Assembly (NCBI GenBank): GCA_964213355.1
Contig: CAXOVY010000017.1
Span: 1-64,000, forward strand
Source of the DNA: JBAXAM01 sp964213355
Lineage (GTDB): Bacteria; Pseudomonadota; Gammaproteobacteria; UBA9339
Length of the DNA: 64,000 nucleotides
Direction of reading: 5' to 3'
Shown: one piece after another, positions 27,029 through 36,807 of the stretch
How the letters are laid out: each line of letters opens with the position of its first letter
Numbering within the stretch: position 1 is the first letter of the stretch
The notes under the pieces: model-generated
The model's database searches: none
Seen by the model: only the letters and a program-made list of their open reading frames with translations
Told to the model about the DNA's origin: nothing
Program-made: the position numbers and the translations under genes

Positions 27029-27565
27029 TTGGAACAGTTTCACGGTACAACAATTTTATCGGTACGGCGTAAAAACAAAGTCGCAATTGGCGGCGATGGC
27101 CAAGTATCAATGGGCGATACGATCGTTAAAAGCAACGCCCGTAAAATCCGCCGCATTTATCATGATCAAATAATCGCTGGTTTTGCTGGCGCCACTGCTG
27201 ACGCTTTCACGCTGTTTGAGTTATTCGAAGCCAAACTAGAAAAGCATCATGGCAACTTAATGCGCGCCGCTGTTGAATTAGCCAAAGATTGGCGCACCGA
27301 TAAAATTTTGCGTCGTCTTGAAGCTTTGCTTGCGGTCGCCGATAAACACTCATCTTTGATTCTCTCCGGCAATGGCGATGTAATCGAACCTGAAGAAGGT
27401 ATTATTGCCATCGGTTCTGGTGGCAATTATGCCCTGGCAGCAGCAAAATCACTGCTCGCCAACACAGAGTTAAGCGCGCGCGAAATCGTTGAAAAAAGCC
27501 TACAGATCGCTTCAAGCATTTGCGTCTACACTAATTCAAACTTCACCATCGATGAGATCAACTAA
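27029..27565 (+). CDS. hslV: ATP-dependent protease subunit HslV
   Basis: This is the proteolytic subunit of the HslVU (ClpQY) complex, a threonine protease related to proteasome beta subunits. The 178-residue product starts at TTG 27029, preceded by GAGGA, and reads MEQFHGTTILSVRR. Processing after the Gly would expose the catalytic N-terminal threonine of TTILSV. GDGQVSMGDTIVK and GSGGNYALAAAKSLL are family landmarks. The gene is 27 bp upstream of hslU, the universal arrangement. HslVU expression is controlled by sigma-32 in E. coli; no obvious sigma-32 promoter is seen here. Confidence 0.95.
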   Translation: MEQFHGTTILSVRRKNKVAIGGDGQVSMGDTIVKSNARKIRRIYHDQIIAGFAGATADAFTLFELFEAKLEKHHGNLMRAAVELAKDWRTDKILRRLEALLAVADKHSSLILSGNGDVIEPEEGIIAIGSGGNYALAAAKSLLANTELSAREIVEKSLQIASSICVYTNSNFTIDEIN

Positions 27566-27592
27566 TAAACATACATTGGAGCACCTGCTATC

Positions 27593-28954
27593 ATGTCCGA
27601 AAATATTAATTTAATTTTCACCCCAGAAGAAATTGTCCACGCACTCGACAAACACATCATCGGCCAAAACGAGGCTAAACGCTCCGTGGCGATTGCACTG
27701 CGCAATCGTTGGCGTCGCAGCCAAGTAAGAGACGAACTGCGCCCAGAAATCAAGCCCAAAAACATTTTGCTCATCGGACCAACTGGCGTGGGTAAAACCG
27801 AGATTGCGCGCCGACTTTCGACCATGGCCAATGCCCCTTTTATAAAAGTTGAAGCAACTAAGTTTACTGAAGTCGGCTATGTTGGCCGCGATGTCGAATC
27901 AATTATCCGCGATTTGGTTGAGGTCGCGGTCAAAAAAACCCGCGAAACAGAAATGGCTAAAGTTAAAGATCGCGCGCAAAACGCAGCCATTGAGAGAATT
28001 TTAGATGCTTTGCTGCCCTCGCCTGCAATTAAAAATTTATTTCCTAGCCAGGACGCAGAAAGTAAAAAAGAACCGGAATCAGCTGCTCGCCAATTATTTC
28101 ACGAAAAATTACTTGCCGGAGAACTCGATGATAAAACTATTGAATTAGAAATGGCTCCCCAAGTTGTTGGCGTTGAAATCATGGCACCTCCTGGCATGGA
28201 AGAAATGACGGGACAATTACAAAGTATGTTTTCCAGCCTAACCGGCGGCCGCACCAAAAAACGTAAAATAAAAGTTAAAAACGCCTTCAAACAACTGTGT
28301 GACGAAGAAGCTTCTGCCATGATCAATGAAGAAGAAAATCGCCAAAATGCCTGCGAAAAAGTTGAACAACACGGCATCGTATTTATTGATGAAATTGATA
28401 AAATCACGCAGCGTGCCAATACGTCCGGAGCCGATATTTCCCGCGAAGGAGTACAGCGTGATTTATTACCACTAGTTGAAGGCACAACAGTATTCACTAA
28501 GTATGGTATGATAAAAACCGATCATATTTTATTTATTGCCTCGGGTGCTTTTCATTTATCCAAACCATCGGATTTAATTCCAGAGTTGCAGGGACGCTTT
28601 CCCATACGCGTAGAATTAAATGCACTGCGCACGGAGGACTTTGTAAGAATTCTTACAGAACCAAAAGCTTCTTTGGTCGAACAATATATCGCACTCATGG
28701 CCACTGAAGGGGTAAATTTAAAATTCACAAATGACTGCATCAACCGGATCGCTGAAATTGCATTTCAGGTAAACGAAAGAACTGAAAATATCGGGGCGAG
28801 GCGCCTGTATACTATTATGGAGCGTTTGCTTGAAGAAATATCTTATACAGCACCAACAAAAAAGGGCAAAACGCTTAATATTGACGCCAAATACGTCAAT
28901 AAACAACTTGCAAAATTGCTAGAGAACGAAGATTTAACTAAATATATCTTATAG
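27593..28954 (+). CDS. hslU: ATPase subunit HslU of the HslVU protease
   Basis: This is a 453-residue AAA+ unfoldase that feeds substrates into HslV. The Walker A motif GPTGVGKT is at residues 62-69, preceded by the PTPEEIV-like start and IIGQNEAKRSVAIALRNRWRR. VEATKFTEVGYVGRDVESIIRDL is the pore-loop region. The intermediate I domain (about residues 110-240) is present, followed by Walker B VFIDEIDKI. The C-terminal hydrophobic tail that docks into HslV ends in DLTKYIL. The gene is intact and of normal length. It is followed after 16 bp by a convergent gene. Confidence 0.97.
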   Translation: MSENINLIFTPEEIVHALDKHIIGQNEAKRSVAIALRNRWRRSQVRDELRPEIKPKNILLIGPTGVGKTEIARRLSTMANAPFIKVEATKFTEVGYVGRDVESIIRDLVEVAVKKTRETEMAKVKDRAQNAAIERILDALLPSPAIKNLFPSQDAESKKEPESAARQLFHEKLLAGELDDKTIELEMAPQVVGVEIMAPPGMEEMTGQLQSMFSSLTGGRTKKRKIKVKNAFKQLCDEEASAMINEEENRQNACEKVEQHGIVFIDEIDKITQRANTSGADISREGVQRDLLPLVEGTTVFTKYGMIKTDHILFIASGAFHLSKPSDLIPELQGRFPIRVELNALRTEDFVRILTEPKASLVEQYIALMATEGVNLKFTNDCINRIAEIAFQVNERTENIGARRLYTIMERLLEEISYTAPTKKGKTLNIDAKYVNKQLAKLLENEDLTKYIL

Positions 28955-28970
28955 CTTTACCCCTAATTTT

Positions 28971-30368
28971 TTACATGTCTGGTAAATTTGGCATTCGCCC
29001 TTGAGATTTTTCCTCTTCTACCATTTTTTGGACAAGAGCGCTTTTAGTTACTTGCCGCCCTTGAGTGGCAACTCTATTCTGACAATTTTTTGAGAAATCC
29101 TTTGGCTCCATACCCAATTGTACTAGCCTGTTATCAAAACTACGCACCTCTTCAGTATTTAGTTTATCAACGAAACGCTCAATTATCTTTTTATCATTAG
29201 GCAATAAATTATTGTCTTTCGCGACGCGCAATAACTCAGCTAATTGAATTCCCGCATTATGCCTATCAATAGAGTTTCCTGCCACGATTTTTGCTACAAC
29301 ATCTGCAAAATTAAATCTTACATCAGATCCAAAGGTTCTTAAAAGTTCTACCTGATCGCCAGAGGTGAGTTTACTATGGTTTTCTGTAGCTTTCTGAACA
29401 AGCGTCGACAAAGGGCAACCTAAATCTGCCTCTAAACCTTCTTTTGTAACCACCCCTCTTGATACTAAGCTTTGCGCCAAAATCGCAAAATGCGCTTGTT
29501 CACTAGGAGAAAATTGACCAAAACGCCCAAGAGGCAACATATTTAGCAAAAGATTATGCCCTGCCTGTTTATAAATCTTGTATAATTCGGCAAGATTTTC
29601 TTCTTGCTTCGTTCTATCAGACTCGTCTCTAAAACCACGATCCAAAGGTGCATGCAACATAAACACAATGTCTTGCGCTATCCTTTTAGCCTTATTTGCA
29701 TCCAGATTTAAATCTTCTGCTTTTTGTGACTGTAATATTTCTGAGTATTGATTTAAAGCTACGATCCCTAGCAAGCCTTTTTGCTCACTTTTTAGATCAT
29801 CTAATACTGTTACTTCTGGGCGCTGTTTCTTCACAAAAGAAGCAATCTCTTGTAGCGATGGTGGTTCACCAAATTCTCCATTAACTCCTTTTAAAAATTC
29901 AGGATGCAAGTAAAGAAAAATCACTACTCCGAAACAACTACGTGTGTATCCAGCCATGCAGTGGAAATAAACAACGTTGCCAGCGTTCATTCCATCTGCA
30001 ACTTCACCCATTTTTTTTTGAACTTCTGCAAGCGTCATATTCGTGCCTGTGTTTGCGTCCATAGAACTATGATCAAATAGCGACAGATGGATTGACTTTT
30101 GTGTGACCTCATAATCGGTAGAGCTTTCTTCGTCGTCAGCTAACAGGCTAACTCTAGTTACTGCTAAGCCACTATTTTCCATTGAGATCCTATCCAACAT
30201 TGCTTGAGTCGGAATCGCACCTAAGATCAACGTACCACGATTTTCGATTGGCGGTATTATTGTATTATGATGGGTGGCACTCTTATTTTTTAAAAAAGTC
30301 CTAATTGGAGTAAGCCCTTGCGCATTGTACCACTTTGCATATGGGCTAGTTACCTTAGTCTTAGGCAT
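28971..30368 (-). CDS. Dual-specificity/tyrosine phosphatase-like protein, paralogue A (possible effector)
   Basis: The 465-residue protein has an HCx5R phosphatase signature HCMAGYTRS at residues 136-144 (C137 nucleophile, R143) and a candidate general acid D99 in SLFDHS. A helical C-terminal half of about 300 residues follows. There is no signal peptide or membrane segment. The whole protein is collinear with the next gene upstream, sharing DANTGxN, FHCMAG, a LD-x-GFR-x(2)-D-R segment, SGDQVELLRTFG and NAGIxLAELL, so the two arose by tandem duplication. Large cytosolic bacterial phosphatases of this design are often secreted into host cells in Legionella-like bacteria. Secretion is inference. 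AAGGGA lies upstream of the ATG. Confidence 0.68.
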   Translation of the reverse strand: MPKTKVTSPYAKWYNAQGLTPIRTFLKNKSATHHNTIIPPIENRGTLILGAIPTQAMLDRISMENSGLAVTRVSLLADDEESSTDYEVTQKSIHLSLFDHSSMDANTGTNMTLAEVQKKMGEVADGMNAGNVVYFHCMAGYTRSCFGVVIFLYLHPEFLKGVNGEFGEPPSLQEIASFVKKQRPEVTVLDDLKSEQKGLLGIVALNQYSEILQSQKAEDLNLDANKAKRIAQDIVFMLHAPLDRGFRDESDRTKQEENLAELYKIYKQAGHNLLLNMLPLGRFGQFSPSEQAHFAILAQSLVSRGVVTKEGLEADLGCPLSTLVQKATENHSKLTSGDQVELLRTFGSDVRFNFADVVAKIVAGNSIDRHNAGIQLAELLRVAKDNNLLPNDKKIIERFVDKLNTEEVRSFDNRLVQLGMEPKDFSKNCQNRVATQGRQVTKSALVQKMVEEEKSQGRMPNLPDM

Positions 30369-30434
30369 ACAAAATCCCTTTTTTGATCTTCCTTTTTTAC
30401 TACCACAAACATTATAACATGATCAATAACGATG

Positions 30435-32051
30435 CTAATGCAACCTCTCTGATTGATGAATAACGAGCTCATCGTCTTTTTCTAGCTTTGGTTCATCTTG
30501 CTTCAATTCATCTTTTAACTTTGGTGGTGGTAGTAGTTTAGCAAACTTATTCGATAATAATAGAGAATCAAAGGGAGATAATTCTGGTTTTGCTTCAACC
30601 TTTTTTGGCTTTTCGACATCCTTAATATATTTCGTCGCGCTAGACTCTCCCTCTTCCGCTCTCCCTTTCGCAACAACAAGCAGCTCGGCTAATTTAATAC
30701 CTGCATTATACTTATCAATTCTTGACCCTGTCATAATTTCTTTTGCAACATCCTCAAATTTTAATCCGCATTCTTCTCCAAAAGTTCTAAGTAATTCAAC
30801 TTGATCACCTGCAGTAAGTTTTCCTTTTTTGTCAGCAAACTTGCTGCTTTCCACAGCCTTCTTAGCACAATCTAAGGGAGAAAAACCTGATGGCAAATCT
30901 ATCCCATCCGTAATTTTTTCTTTTAGACCATTTGCTAAAATTGCAAAATGCACCTGCGCGTAAGAAGGAAGAGCTTTAAAACATTTGCCGAAATCTTCAG
31001 AAGAATGACCTATAGGGACTACCATTTCTTTTAAAAGATTGACTGATGGATCAAGTTTTTTATAGGCATCGTAGATGTTTTCTAACTCTTTTTCTTGAGC
31101 TATTCTGTCGTCTTTATTTCTGAAACCAACATCTAGGGGCGCACGCAGCATAAGCCCAATATCTCGTGCAACTCTTCGAGCCACCTGTGAATCAGTAGAT
31201 AAAAACCCTAGAGGTAGGCCGCTAGCTTCTTGGTGTAAAGCCATAAGCCCCAAAAAACTAGCCTGATCACCATCCATTTTGCCAACTTCTTTGGCATCCG
31301 GACGCTTAGCTCTTGTGTATGCGGCAATATCGCTTGGTAATGGATGTTCCTTTAAACGTGCATTCAGTTCTTTGGCCTCCTGCTTCAGAGCCTCCTCTCC
31401 TGTAAACAATAATTTAAAACGCTCCCACATTCCTTTACCTCTTTTAATGTCCGCTGAAGTAACTTCGTCAAATTTTGTCACACCAGGAGGGTTCATGTGA
31501 GATTTCATGTAGAGATAACCTACTAGTGCAATCTGGCTGCGCGACCTTCCAGCCATACAATGAAAGTAAAGACCGGGTGCAGGATAGGGAGGAATAGCAG
31601 CAGCAGCTACTGCTGCTTTATCTTCTGCAGCTTTAATTTCTTGCATCTTTTTGCTAAACTCTTCAAGCGTAATATTTTTACCCGTATTTGCATCTATAAC
31701 ACCATGATCAAGCAATGGCATATGAATCACAGCAGGATTAGGGATGTAACCCATCTGCATTTCTTCTTCTTCAGTTAGCATGCTGACTCTAACTGTTCCC
31801 GGAGGCAGATTCTTCTCATCCTCTTTAGTTAAAACCGCACCTAGAGTTACTTGAGTGCCCTGTTTCGACGGTATGATTACATCGTGATGATCATCTTTGT
31901 GCGTCTTACTTAACCCAGTCCATCCAAAAAGAAAAGAGAACAATGTATAACTCTTAAAATTAGCTTTCATCTTGGTAGAATAGCTATCAGACTGCATAGC
32001 TCGTGGGTTTTTTAATGGTGAAACCTTTGACTCCGTTGACGGCGGTAACAT
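30435..32051 (-). CDS. Dual-specificity/tyrosine phosphatase-like protein, paralogue B (possible effector)
   Basis: The 538-residue protein has the signature HCMAGRSRS at residues 164-172 (C165, R171) and candidate acid D115 in PLLDHG. Compared with paralogue A it has an Ala/Pro-rich insert before the signature (about 140-160) and a Lys/Glu-rich tail after residue 490 that ends in PKLEKDDELVIHQSERLH. A charged C-terminal tail is compatible with a Dot/Icm-type secretion signal, but no test is possible from sequence alone. TGGAGG precedes the ATG by seven bases. Paralogue A follows 66 bp downstream on the same strand, so the pair is probably one operon. Confidence 0.68.
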   Translation of the reverse strand: MLPPSTESKVSPLKNPRAMQSDSYSTKMKANFKSYTLFSFLFGWTGLSKTHKDDHHDVIIPSKQGTQVTLGAVLTKEDEKNLPPGTVRVSMLTEEEEMQMGYIPNPAVIHMPLLDHGVIDANTGKNITLEEFSKKMQEIKAAEDKAAVAAAAIPPYPAPGLYFHCMAGRSRSQIALVGYLYMKSHMNPPGVTKFDEVTSADIKRGKGMWERFKLLFTGEEALKQEAKELNARLKEHPLPSDIAAYTRAKRPDAKEVGKMDGDQASFLGLMALHQEASGLPLGFLSTDSQVARRVARDIGLMLRAPLDVGFRNKDDRIAQEKELENIYDAYKKLDPSVNLLKEMVVPIGHSSEDFGKCFKALPSYAQVHFAILANGLKEKITDGIDLPSGFSPLDCAKKAVESSKFADKKGKLTAGDQVELLRTFGEECGLKFEDVAKEIMTGSRIDKYNAGIKLAELLVVAKGRAEEGESSATKYIKDVEKPKKVEAKPELSPFDSLLLSNKFAKLLPPPKLKDELKQDEPKLEKDDELVIHQSERLH

Positions 32052-32200
32052 GCAAAACCTCCAGTGTCTATGTTGTAAAAATTAGCTAAGATAATAACCG
32101 AGCAATAGTAACATAATTTGGAGTAAAACTTAAAAAAAATAGCTCTAAACTTTCAAAAAACTCTTACTATAGCCCTTGATTGTTAAACAATATCTCTGCC

Positions 32201-32229
32201 TTGACAATGCTCACTTAACTAGACAGAAT
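32201..32229 (+). promoter_or_regulatory. Promoter of tRNA-Met
   Basis: TTGACA at 32201-32206 with a 17-bp spacer and CAGAAT at 32224-32229. It lies 17 bp before the mature tRNA 5' end, with a G/C-containing stretch (AGCGGTG) just downstream. Confidence 0.6.
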
Positions 32230-32246
32230 TAGCGGTGTTTAAATAC

Positions 32247-32323
32247 GGCTATGTAGCTCAGTTGGTTAGAGCACGGCACTCATAATGCCGGGGTCAGTGG
32301 TTCGAATCCACTCATAGCCACCA
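32247..32323 (+). tRNA. tRNA-Met (anticodon CAT, elongator type)
   Basis: This is a 77-nt cloverleaf with acceptor stem GGCTATG/CATAGCC, anticodon stem CGGCA/TGCCG and loop CTCATAA (anticodon CAT), T loop TTCGAAT and encoded CCA. The first acceptor pair G-C and the overall sequence resemble E. coli elongator tRNA-Met; initiator tRNAs have a C:A mismatch there. It lies 19 bp before priA. Confidence 0.93.
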
Positions 32324-32342
32324 GGTTTTCGCGTCATATCCA

Positions 32343-34376
32343 ATGCTCGATACTACAAAAAAACCTCTCATTCTTCGCGTTGCAGTACCATCACCGCTAC
32401 GGCGCACGTTTGATTATTTATTGCCAAAAGATTATAACCCCACAAATATTATGCCTGGGGTACGCGTCTTAGTGTGCTTTGGCAAACAAGAAATAATTGG
32501 TATCGTTTTAGAAATTGCCACTGAATCCAAATTTGAGCCAGCTAAATTAAAAGCAGTCATCACCGTTCTTGATGATGAACCGCTACTCCCAAAATCAATC
32601 CTCGATCTTATCAATTGGGTCAGCAAATATTACCACCATCCAATTGGCGATGTAGTTAACAATGCCCTGCCAAACTTACTGCGGGAAACAACACGTAAAA
32701 AGAAGATTGAAGATGGAGATAATAAATATAAATCAAGCAAAGAATCCCAAGCCAAACCTAAAACTATCCAACTAAACGAACACCAAAAACAAGCAATTGC
32801 CACCATCAAAAATCACTTAAATGAATTTAAAACATTTTTGCTGGATGGGGTAACCGGTAGCGGCAAAACCGAGGTATATTTACGGGTGATTGCAGAAGTT
32901 ATCGCGGCACACAAACAAGCTTTGGTTTTAGTTCCAGAAATCAATTTAACCCCGCAAACTATAGCGCGCTTTGCCGAACGCTTTACGACAGTGATCGCGG
33001 TATTTCATTCACGTCTCACGCCAAAAGAGCGCTTGCACTCGTGGCTCATGGCCAAAGATGGCGTTGCCTCAATTGTTATTGGAACCCGCTCAGCGATTTT
33101 TACGCCATTGAAAAATCCCGGTATTATTATTATTGATGAAGAACATGATCTCTCGTTCAAACAACAATCTGGCCTGAGATACTCGGCGCGTAATTTAGCA
33201 ACAATACGTGGCAAATTAGAAAACATCCCTGTGGTTTTAGGTTCAGCGACACCTTGTCTGGAAAGCATTTATAACGTAAAACGCAAGCGTTATATTGAAT
33301 TAACGTTACCTGAGCGCGCGGGCCCAGCTATTCATCCAAGCTTTCACCTGGTTGATATGCGCAGTCAAAAACTAAAACATGGGATTGCAGAAAATTTATT
33401 ACACCCAATAAGAAAACACCTTGCTAATCAAGGCCAGGTTTTAATATTTATAAATCGTCGTGGCTTCGCCCCAATATTAATTTGCCATCACTGTAGCTGG
33501 GTTGCTGGCTGCAGGCATTGCGATGCACGATTAACCCTACATCAAAAAAAACATCATCTGCGCTGTCACCACTGTGGCATACTCGAAAAAATTCCATCTA
33601 AATGTCCTAAATGTAACGACGAAAATCTATTGTCGCTTGGCAGCGGCACAGAACGAGTCGAAGCAACGCTTCAAGAGTTTTTGCCCGAAGCAAAATTAAT
33701 CCGCATCGATCGCGACACTACGCGTCGCAAAAATTCTTTAGAAACAATGCTAAAAAACATCCACAACAAAGAATATCAAATTTTAGTTGGCACCCAAATG
33801 CTCGCTAAAGGTCATCATTTCCCGGATGTAACCATGGTAGCAGTTTTAAATGTTGACCAAGGTTTGTTTAGCGCAGATTTTCGTGCTAGTGAACATTTGG
33901 CGCAACTAATCATGCAAGTTGCCGGCCGCGCTGGCCGCGCGGAAAAACCAGGCGAAGTTTATTTACAAACGCATAACCCACAACATCCATTGCTGTTAAA
34001 TTTGATCAACGACGGTTATATAAGTTTTGTAAATAACTGCCTTGAAGAACGCCAAACTGCACAATTGCCACCATATTCCTATCTTGCGTTATTACATGCT
34101 GAAAGTAAGGAACAAGCAGCAGCATTAAAGTTTTTAACCCAAGTACGTACTGGCACAGAAAAATCCCTTACTGATGCCATAAAACTTTTCGGACCAATCC
34201 CAGCAGTTATGGAACGCAAGGCTGGACATTTCCGTGCCCAATTATTATTGCAAAGTCAAAATCGCGAAACGCTGCAACAAGCGCTTGATGTCCTGTTAAA
34301 GACCATTGATGAATTAAAACCAAAACGCAATTTAAGATGGTTTTTAGATGTCGATCCAGTTGAGTTGAGCAACTAA
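32343..34376 (+). CDS. priA: Primosomal protein N', replication restart helicase PriA
   Basis: PriA recognises stalled forks and reloads the replisome. The 677-residue product has the N-terminal DNA-binding domain, then SF2 helicase motifs: Walker A GVTGSGKT at residues 169-176, DEEHD (motif II) and GSATPCLES (motif III). The zinc-binding cysteines are in ICHHCSWVAGCRHC and LRCHHCGILEKIPSKCPKC. Motifs V and VI are GTQMLAKGHHFPDVTMV and QVAGRAGRAEKPGEV. Length is slightly below E. coli PriA (732). It starts 19 bp after tRNA-Met, and part of the transcript may come from the tRNA promoter. Confidence 0.96.
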   Translation: MLDTTKKPLILRVAVPSPLRRTFDYLLPKDYNPTNIMPGVRVLVCFGKQEIIGIVLEIATESKFEPAKLKAVITVLDDEPLLPKSILDLINWVSKYYHHPIGDVVNNALPNLLRETTRKKKIEDGDNKYKSSKESQAKPKTIQLNEHQKQAIATIKNHLNEFKTFLLDGVTGSGKTEVYLRVIAEVIAAHKQALVLVPEINLTPQTIARFAERFTTVIAVFHSRLTPKERLHSWLMAKDGVASIVIGTRSAIFTPLKNPGIIIIDEEHDLSFKQQSGLRYSARNLATIRGKLENIPVVLGSATPCLESIYNVKRKRYIELTLPERAGPAIHPSFHLVDMRSQKLKHGIAENLLHPIRKHLANQGQVLIFINRRGFAPILICHHCSWVAGCRHCDARLTLHQKKHHLRCHHCGILEKIPSKCPKCNDENLLSLGSGTERVEATLQEFLPEAKLIRIDRDTTRRKNSLETMLKNIHNKEYQILVGTQMLAKGHHFPDVTMVAVLNVDQGLFSADFRASEHLAQLIMQVAGRAGRAEKPGEVYLQTHNPQHPLLLNLINDGYISFVNNCLEERQTAQLPPYSYLALLHAESKEQAAALKFLTQVRTGTEKSLTDAIKLFGPIPAVMERKAGHFRAQLLLQSQNRETLQQALDVLLKTIDELKPKRNLRWFLDVDPVELSN

Positions 34377-34493
34377 GCATGTTTATAACTATGGCAGCAT
34401 TTATTATGCTAAAAGCCAGAACAGTTGGCGATTATTCAAAATTTTTGTTAAATTCATAACCAAGGTAATATCCTAGAAAAACAGAGAAAAATT

Positions 34494-36740
34494 ATGAGCA
34501 CTGCAGCAGCAATAACTAGCATCGAAAACCAACCTCTGAAAATATTTGCTGAAAAAGCTTATCTTGATTATTCCATGTATGTCATTTTAGACCGGGCACT
34601 ACCGCACATTGCTGACGGTCTCAAACCAGTGCAGCGACGTATCATTTATGCCATGTCTGAATTGGGCCTAAAAAACACATCAAAATTTAAAAAATCTGCA
34701 CGTACTGTTGGTGATGTTTTGGGTAAATACCATCCACATGGAGACGCGGCGTGTTATGAAGCCATGGTGCTAATGGCACAATCTTTTTCCTATCGTTATC
34801 CACTGGTTGATGGTCAAGGTAACTGGGGATCGATGGATGACCCAAAATCATTTGCTGCGATGCGCTATACCGAATCGCGTCTTACACCATATGCTGAAGT
34901 CTTATTACGCGAGCTAGAACAAGGCACAGTTGACTGGGTACCAAATTTTGATGGTACTTTAACTGAACCAAAGCTAATGCCAGCTCGTCTGCCAAACGTT
35001 CTATTAAATGGCACCACTGGTATTGCCGTAGGTATGGCCACTGATATTCCACCACATAATTTACGTGAGGTTGCAGCTGCATGTATTCACCTACTTGAAA
35101 ATCCAGATGCCACCCTAGAAGACATTAGTAAACACATTAAAGGCCCGGACTTTCCAACTGGCGCCGAAATTATTACCCCGGCAAATGAAATCTTGGCAAT
35201 GTATCGCAGCGGCAATGGCGCCATCAAAATCCGCGCAGTTTATAAAGAGGAAGATGAGGAAATAATAATTACGGCACTGCCCTATCAAGTTTCTGGTGCC
35301 AAAATCCAAGAACAAATTGCAGCGCAAATGCAGGCAAAGAAATTACCAATGGTAGTTGATATCCGTGATGAATCCGATCATGAAAATCCTACCAGAATCG
35401 TTATTGTGCTTCGCTCTAATCGCGTAGATGTTGCCTCATTAATGGCACATCTCTTTGCCACCACCAGTTTAGAAAATTCCTATCGAGTAAATTTAAATAT
35501 TATTGGCACTGACGGCAAACCACAAGTTAAAAACTTAGTGGGTCTACTTAAAGAATGGCTTGCTTTTCGTATTAATACTGTTAAATGCAGATTGCAATAT
35601 CGTCTTGATAAAATCTTAACTCGCTTGCATCTTTTGCAAGGATTGATGATTGCCTATTTAAATCTTGATGAGGTGATAAAAATCGTTCGCCAGGAAGATG
35701 ATCCCAAAACGGCACTAATGAAAAAATTTAAACTAAGCATCGAACAAGCCGAAGCAATTTTAGAGATAAAGCTAAGGAATTTGGCACGGCTCGAAGAAAT
35801 GAAAATTCGCGGCGAGCAAGATGAATTATCAAAAGAACAGGAAGAGTTAGAACAGATCCTAGCATCACCCAACCGCTTGAAAACTTTAGTTAAAAGAGAA
35901 CTGCAAGAAGATACAGAAAAACATGGCGACAAGCGTCGTTCGCAACTGGTTGTACGCGGGGAAGCAAAAGCGCTAAGCGAAGAGGAAATAATTTCAGCAG
36001 AACCCGTGACCGTGATTTTATCGCAGCAAGGATGGATCCGCGTAGCTAAAGGACACGAAATCGATCCGCTGTCTTTAAGCTATAAAGCTGGTGATAGCCT
36101 TAAACAGGCAGTTTTTGGTCGCAGTAATCAATTGGCAGTTTTTCTTGATTCTACCGGAAGGACTTATGCGCTGCCTGCGCATAAATTGCCATCAGCACGT
36201 GGCCAAGGAGAACCTTTAACTAGCCGTCTTAATCCATCACCAGGCGCAACTTTCGAGGGAGTAATTATTGGCAATCCAGAGCAATTGATTTTACTTGCAT
36301 CCGATGCCGGTTATGGATTTATTGCAAAACTCGAAGATCTTTATACAAAAAATCGGGGTGGCAAAGCGACGCTTAATTTACCGAAAAATGCAAAAGCCCT
36401 GCCACCACGCATGGTAACAAACATTGATGACCAGTATTTAGCTGCCATTACAAATGAAGGCAGAATGCTGTTATTTCCGCTTGCATATTTGCCGACCTTG
36501 GGTCGTGGCAAAGGCAATAAAATTATCGGCATTCCATCTACACTGGCAGCAAAACGTGAGGAATATGTGGTTGACTTGGTTGTACTCAATGAGACTGATA
36601 AACTAGTATTAACTTCCGGTAAACGCAGTTTAACTTTAAGTTTTGTCGATCTTGCCGCTTATCAAGGCGAGCGCGGGAGGCGTGGCAATAAATTGCCACG
36701 TGGTTTGCAAAACATCGATTCCGTTAGGGTTTCACCATAG
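34494..36740 (+). CDS. parC: DNA topoisomerase IV subunit A
   Basis: ParC, with ParE, unlinks daughter chromosomes. The 748-residue protein aligns by eye to E. coli ParC from YLDYSMYVILDRALPHIADGLKPVQRRI onward. The catalytic tyrosine is Y125 in AAMRYTESRL. Beta-pinwheel repeats fill the C-terminal third. In the quinolone-resistance region the sequence is HPHGDAACYE, with Ala85 where E. coli ParC has Ser80, while Glu89 (E. coli Glu84) is kept. It is assigned ParC rather than GyrA because of the close match to ParC and the absence of a GyrA-box-type QRRGGKG. The gene stands alone with a 117-bp upstream gap in which no strong promoter is clear. Confidence 0.94.
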   Translation: MSTAAAITSIENQPLKIFAEKAYLDYSMYVILDRALPHIADGLKPVQRRIIYAMSELGLKNTSKFKKSARTVGDVLGKYHPHGDAACYEAMVLMAQSFSYRYPLVDGQGNWGSMDDPKSFAAMRYTESRLTPYAEVLLRELEQGTVDWVPNFDGTLTEPKLMPARLPNVLLNGTTGIAVGMATDIPPHNLREVAAACIHLLENPDATLEDISKHIKGPDFPTGAEIITPANEILAMYRSGNGAIKIRAVYKEEDEEIIITALPYQVSGAKIQEQIAAQMQAKKLPMVVDIRDESDHENPTRIVIVLRSNRVDVASLMAHLFATTSLENSYRVNLNIIGTDGKPQVKNLVGLLKEWLAFRINTVKCRLQYRLDKILTRLHLLQGLMIAYLNLDEVIKIVRQEDDPKTALMKKFKLSIEQAEAILEIKLRNLARLEEMKIRGEQDELSKEQEELEQILASPNRLKTLVKRELQEDTEKHGDKRRSQLVVRGEAKALSEEEIISAEPVTVILSQQGWIRVAKGHEIDPLSLSYKAGDSLKQAVFGRSNQLAVFLDSTGRTYALPAHKLPSARGQGEPLTSRLNPSPGATFEGVIIGNPEQLILLASDAGYGFIAKLEDLYTKNRGGKATLNLPKNAKALPPRMVTNIDDQYLAAITNEGRMLLFPLAYLPTLGRGKGNKIIGIPSTLAAKREEYVVDLVVLNETDKLVLTSGKRSLTLSFVDLAAYQGERGRRGNKLPRGLQNIDSVRVSP

Positions 36741-36807
36741 TACTTTCAACGGTATTCACATCAGATGAAAGCAATGTATAATGTGCGATGAATAATGAGG
36801 ATAGTTT

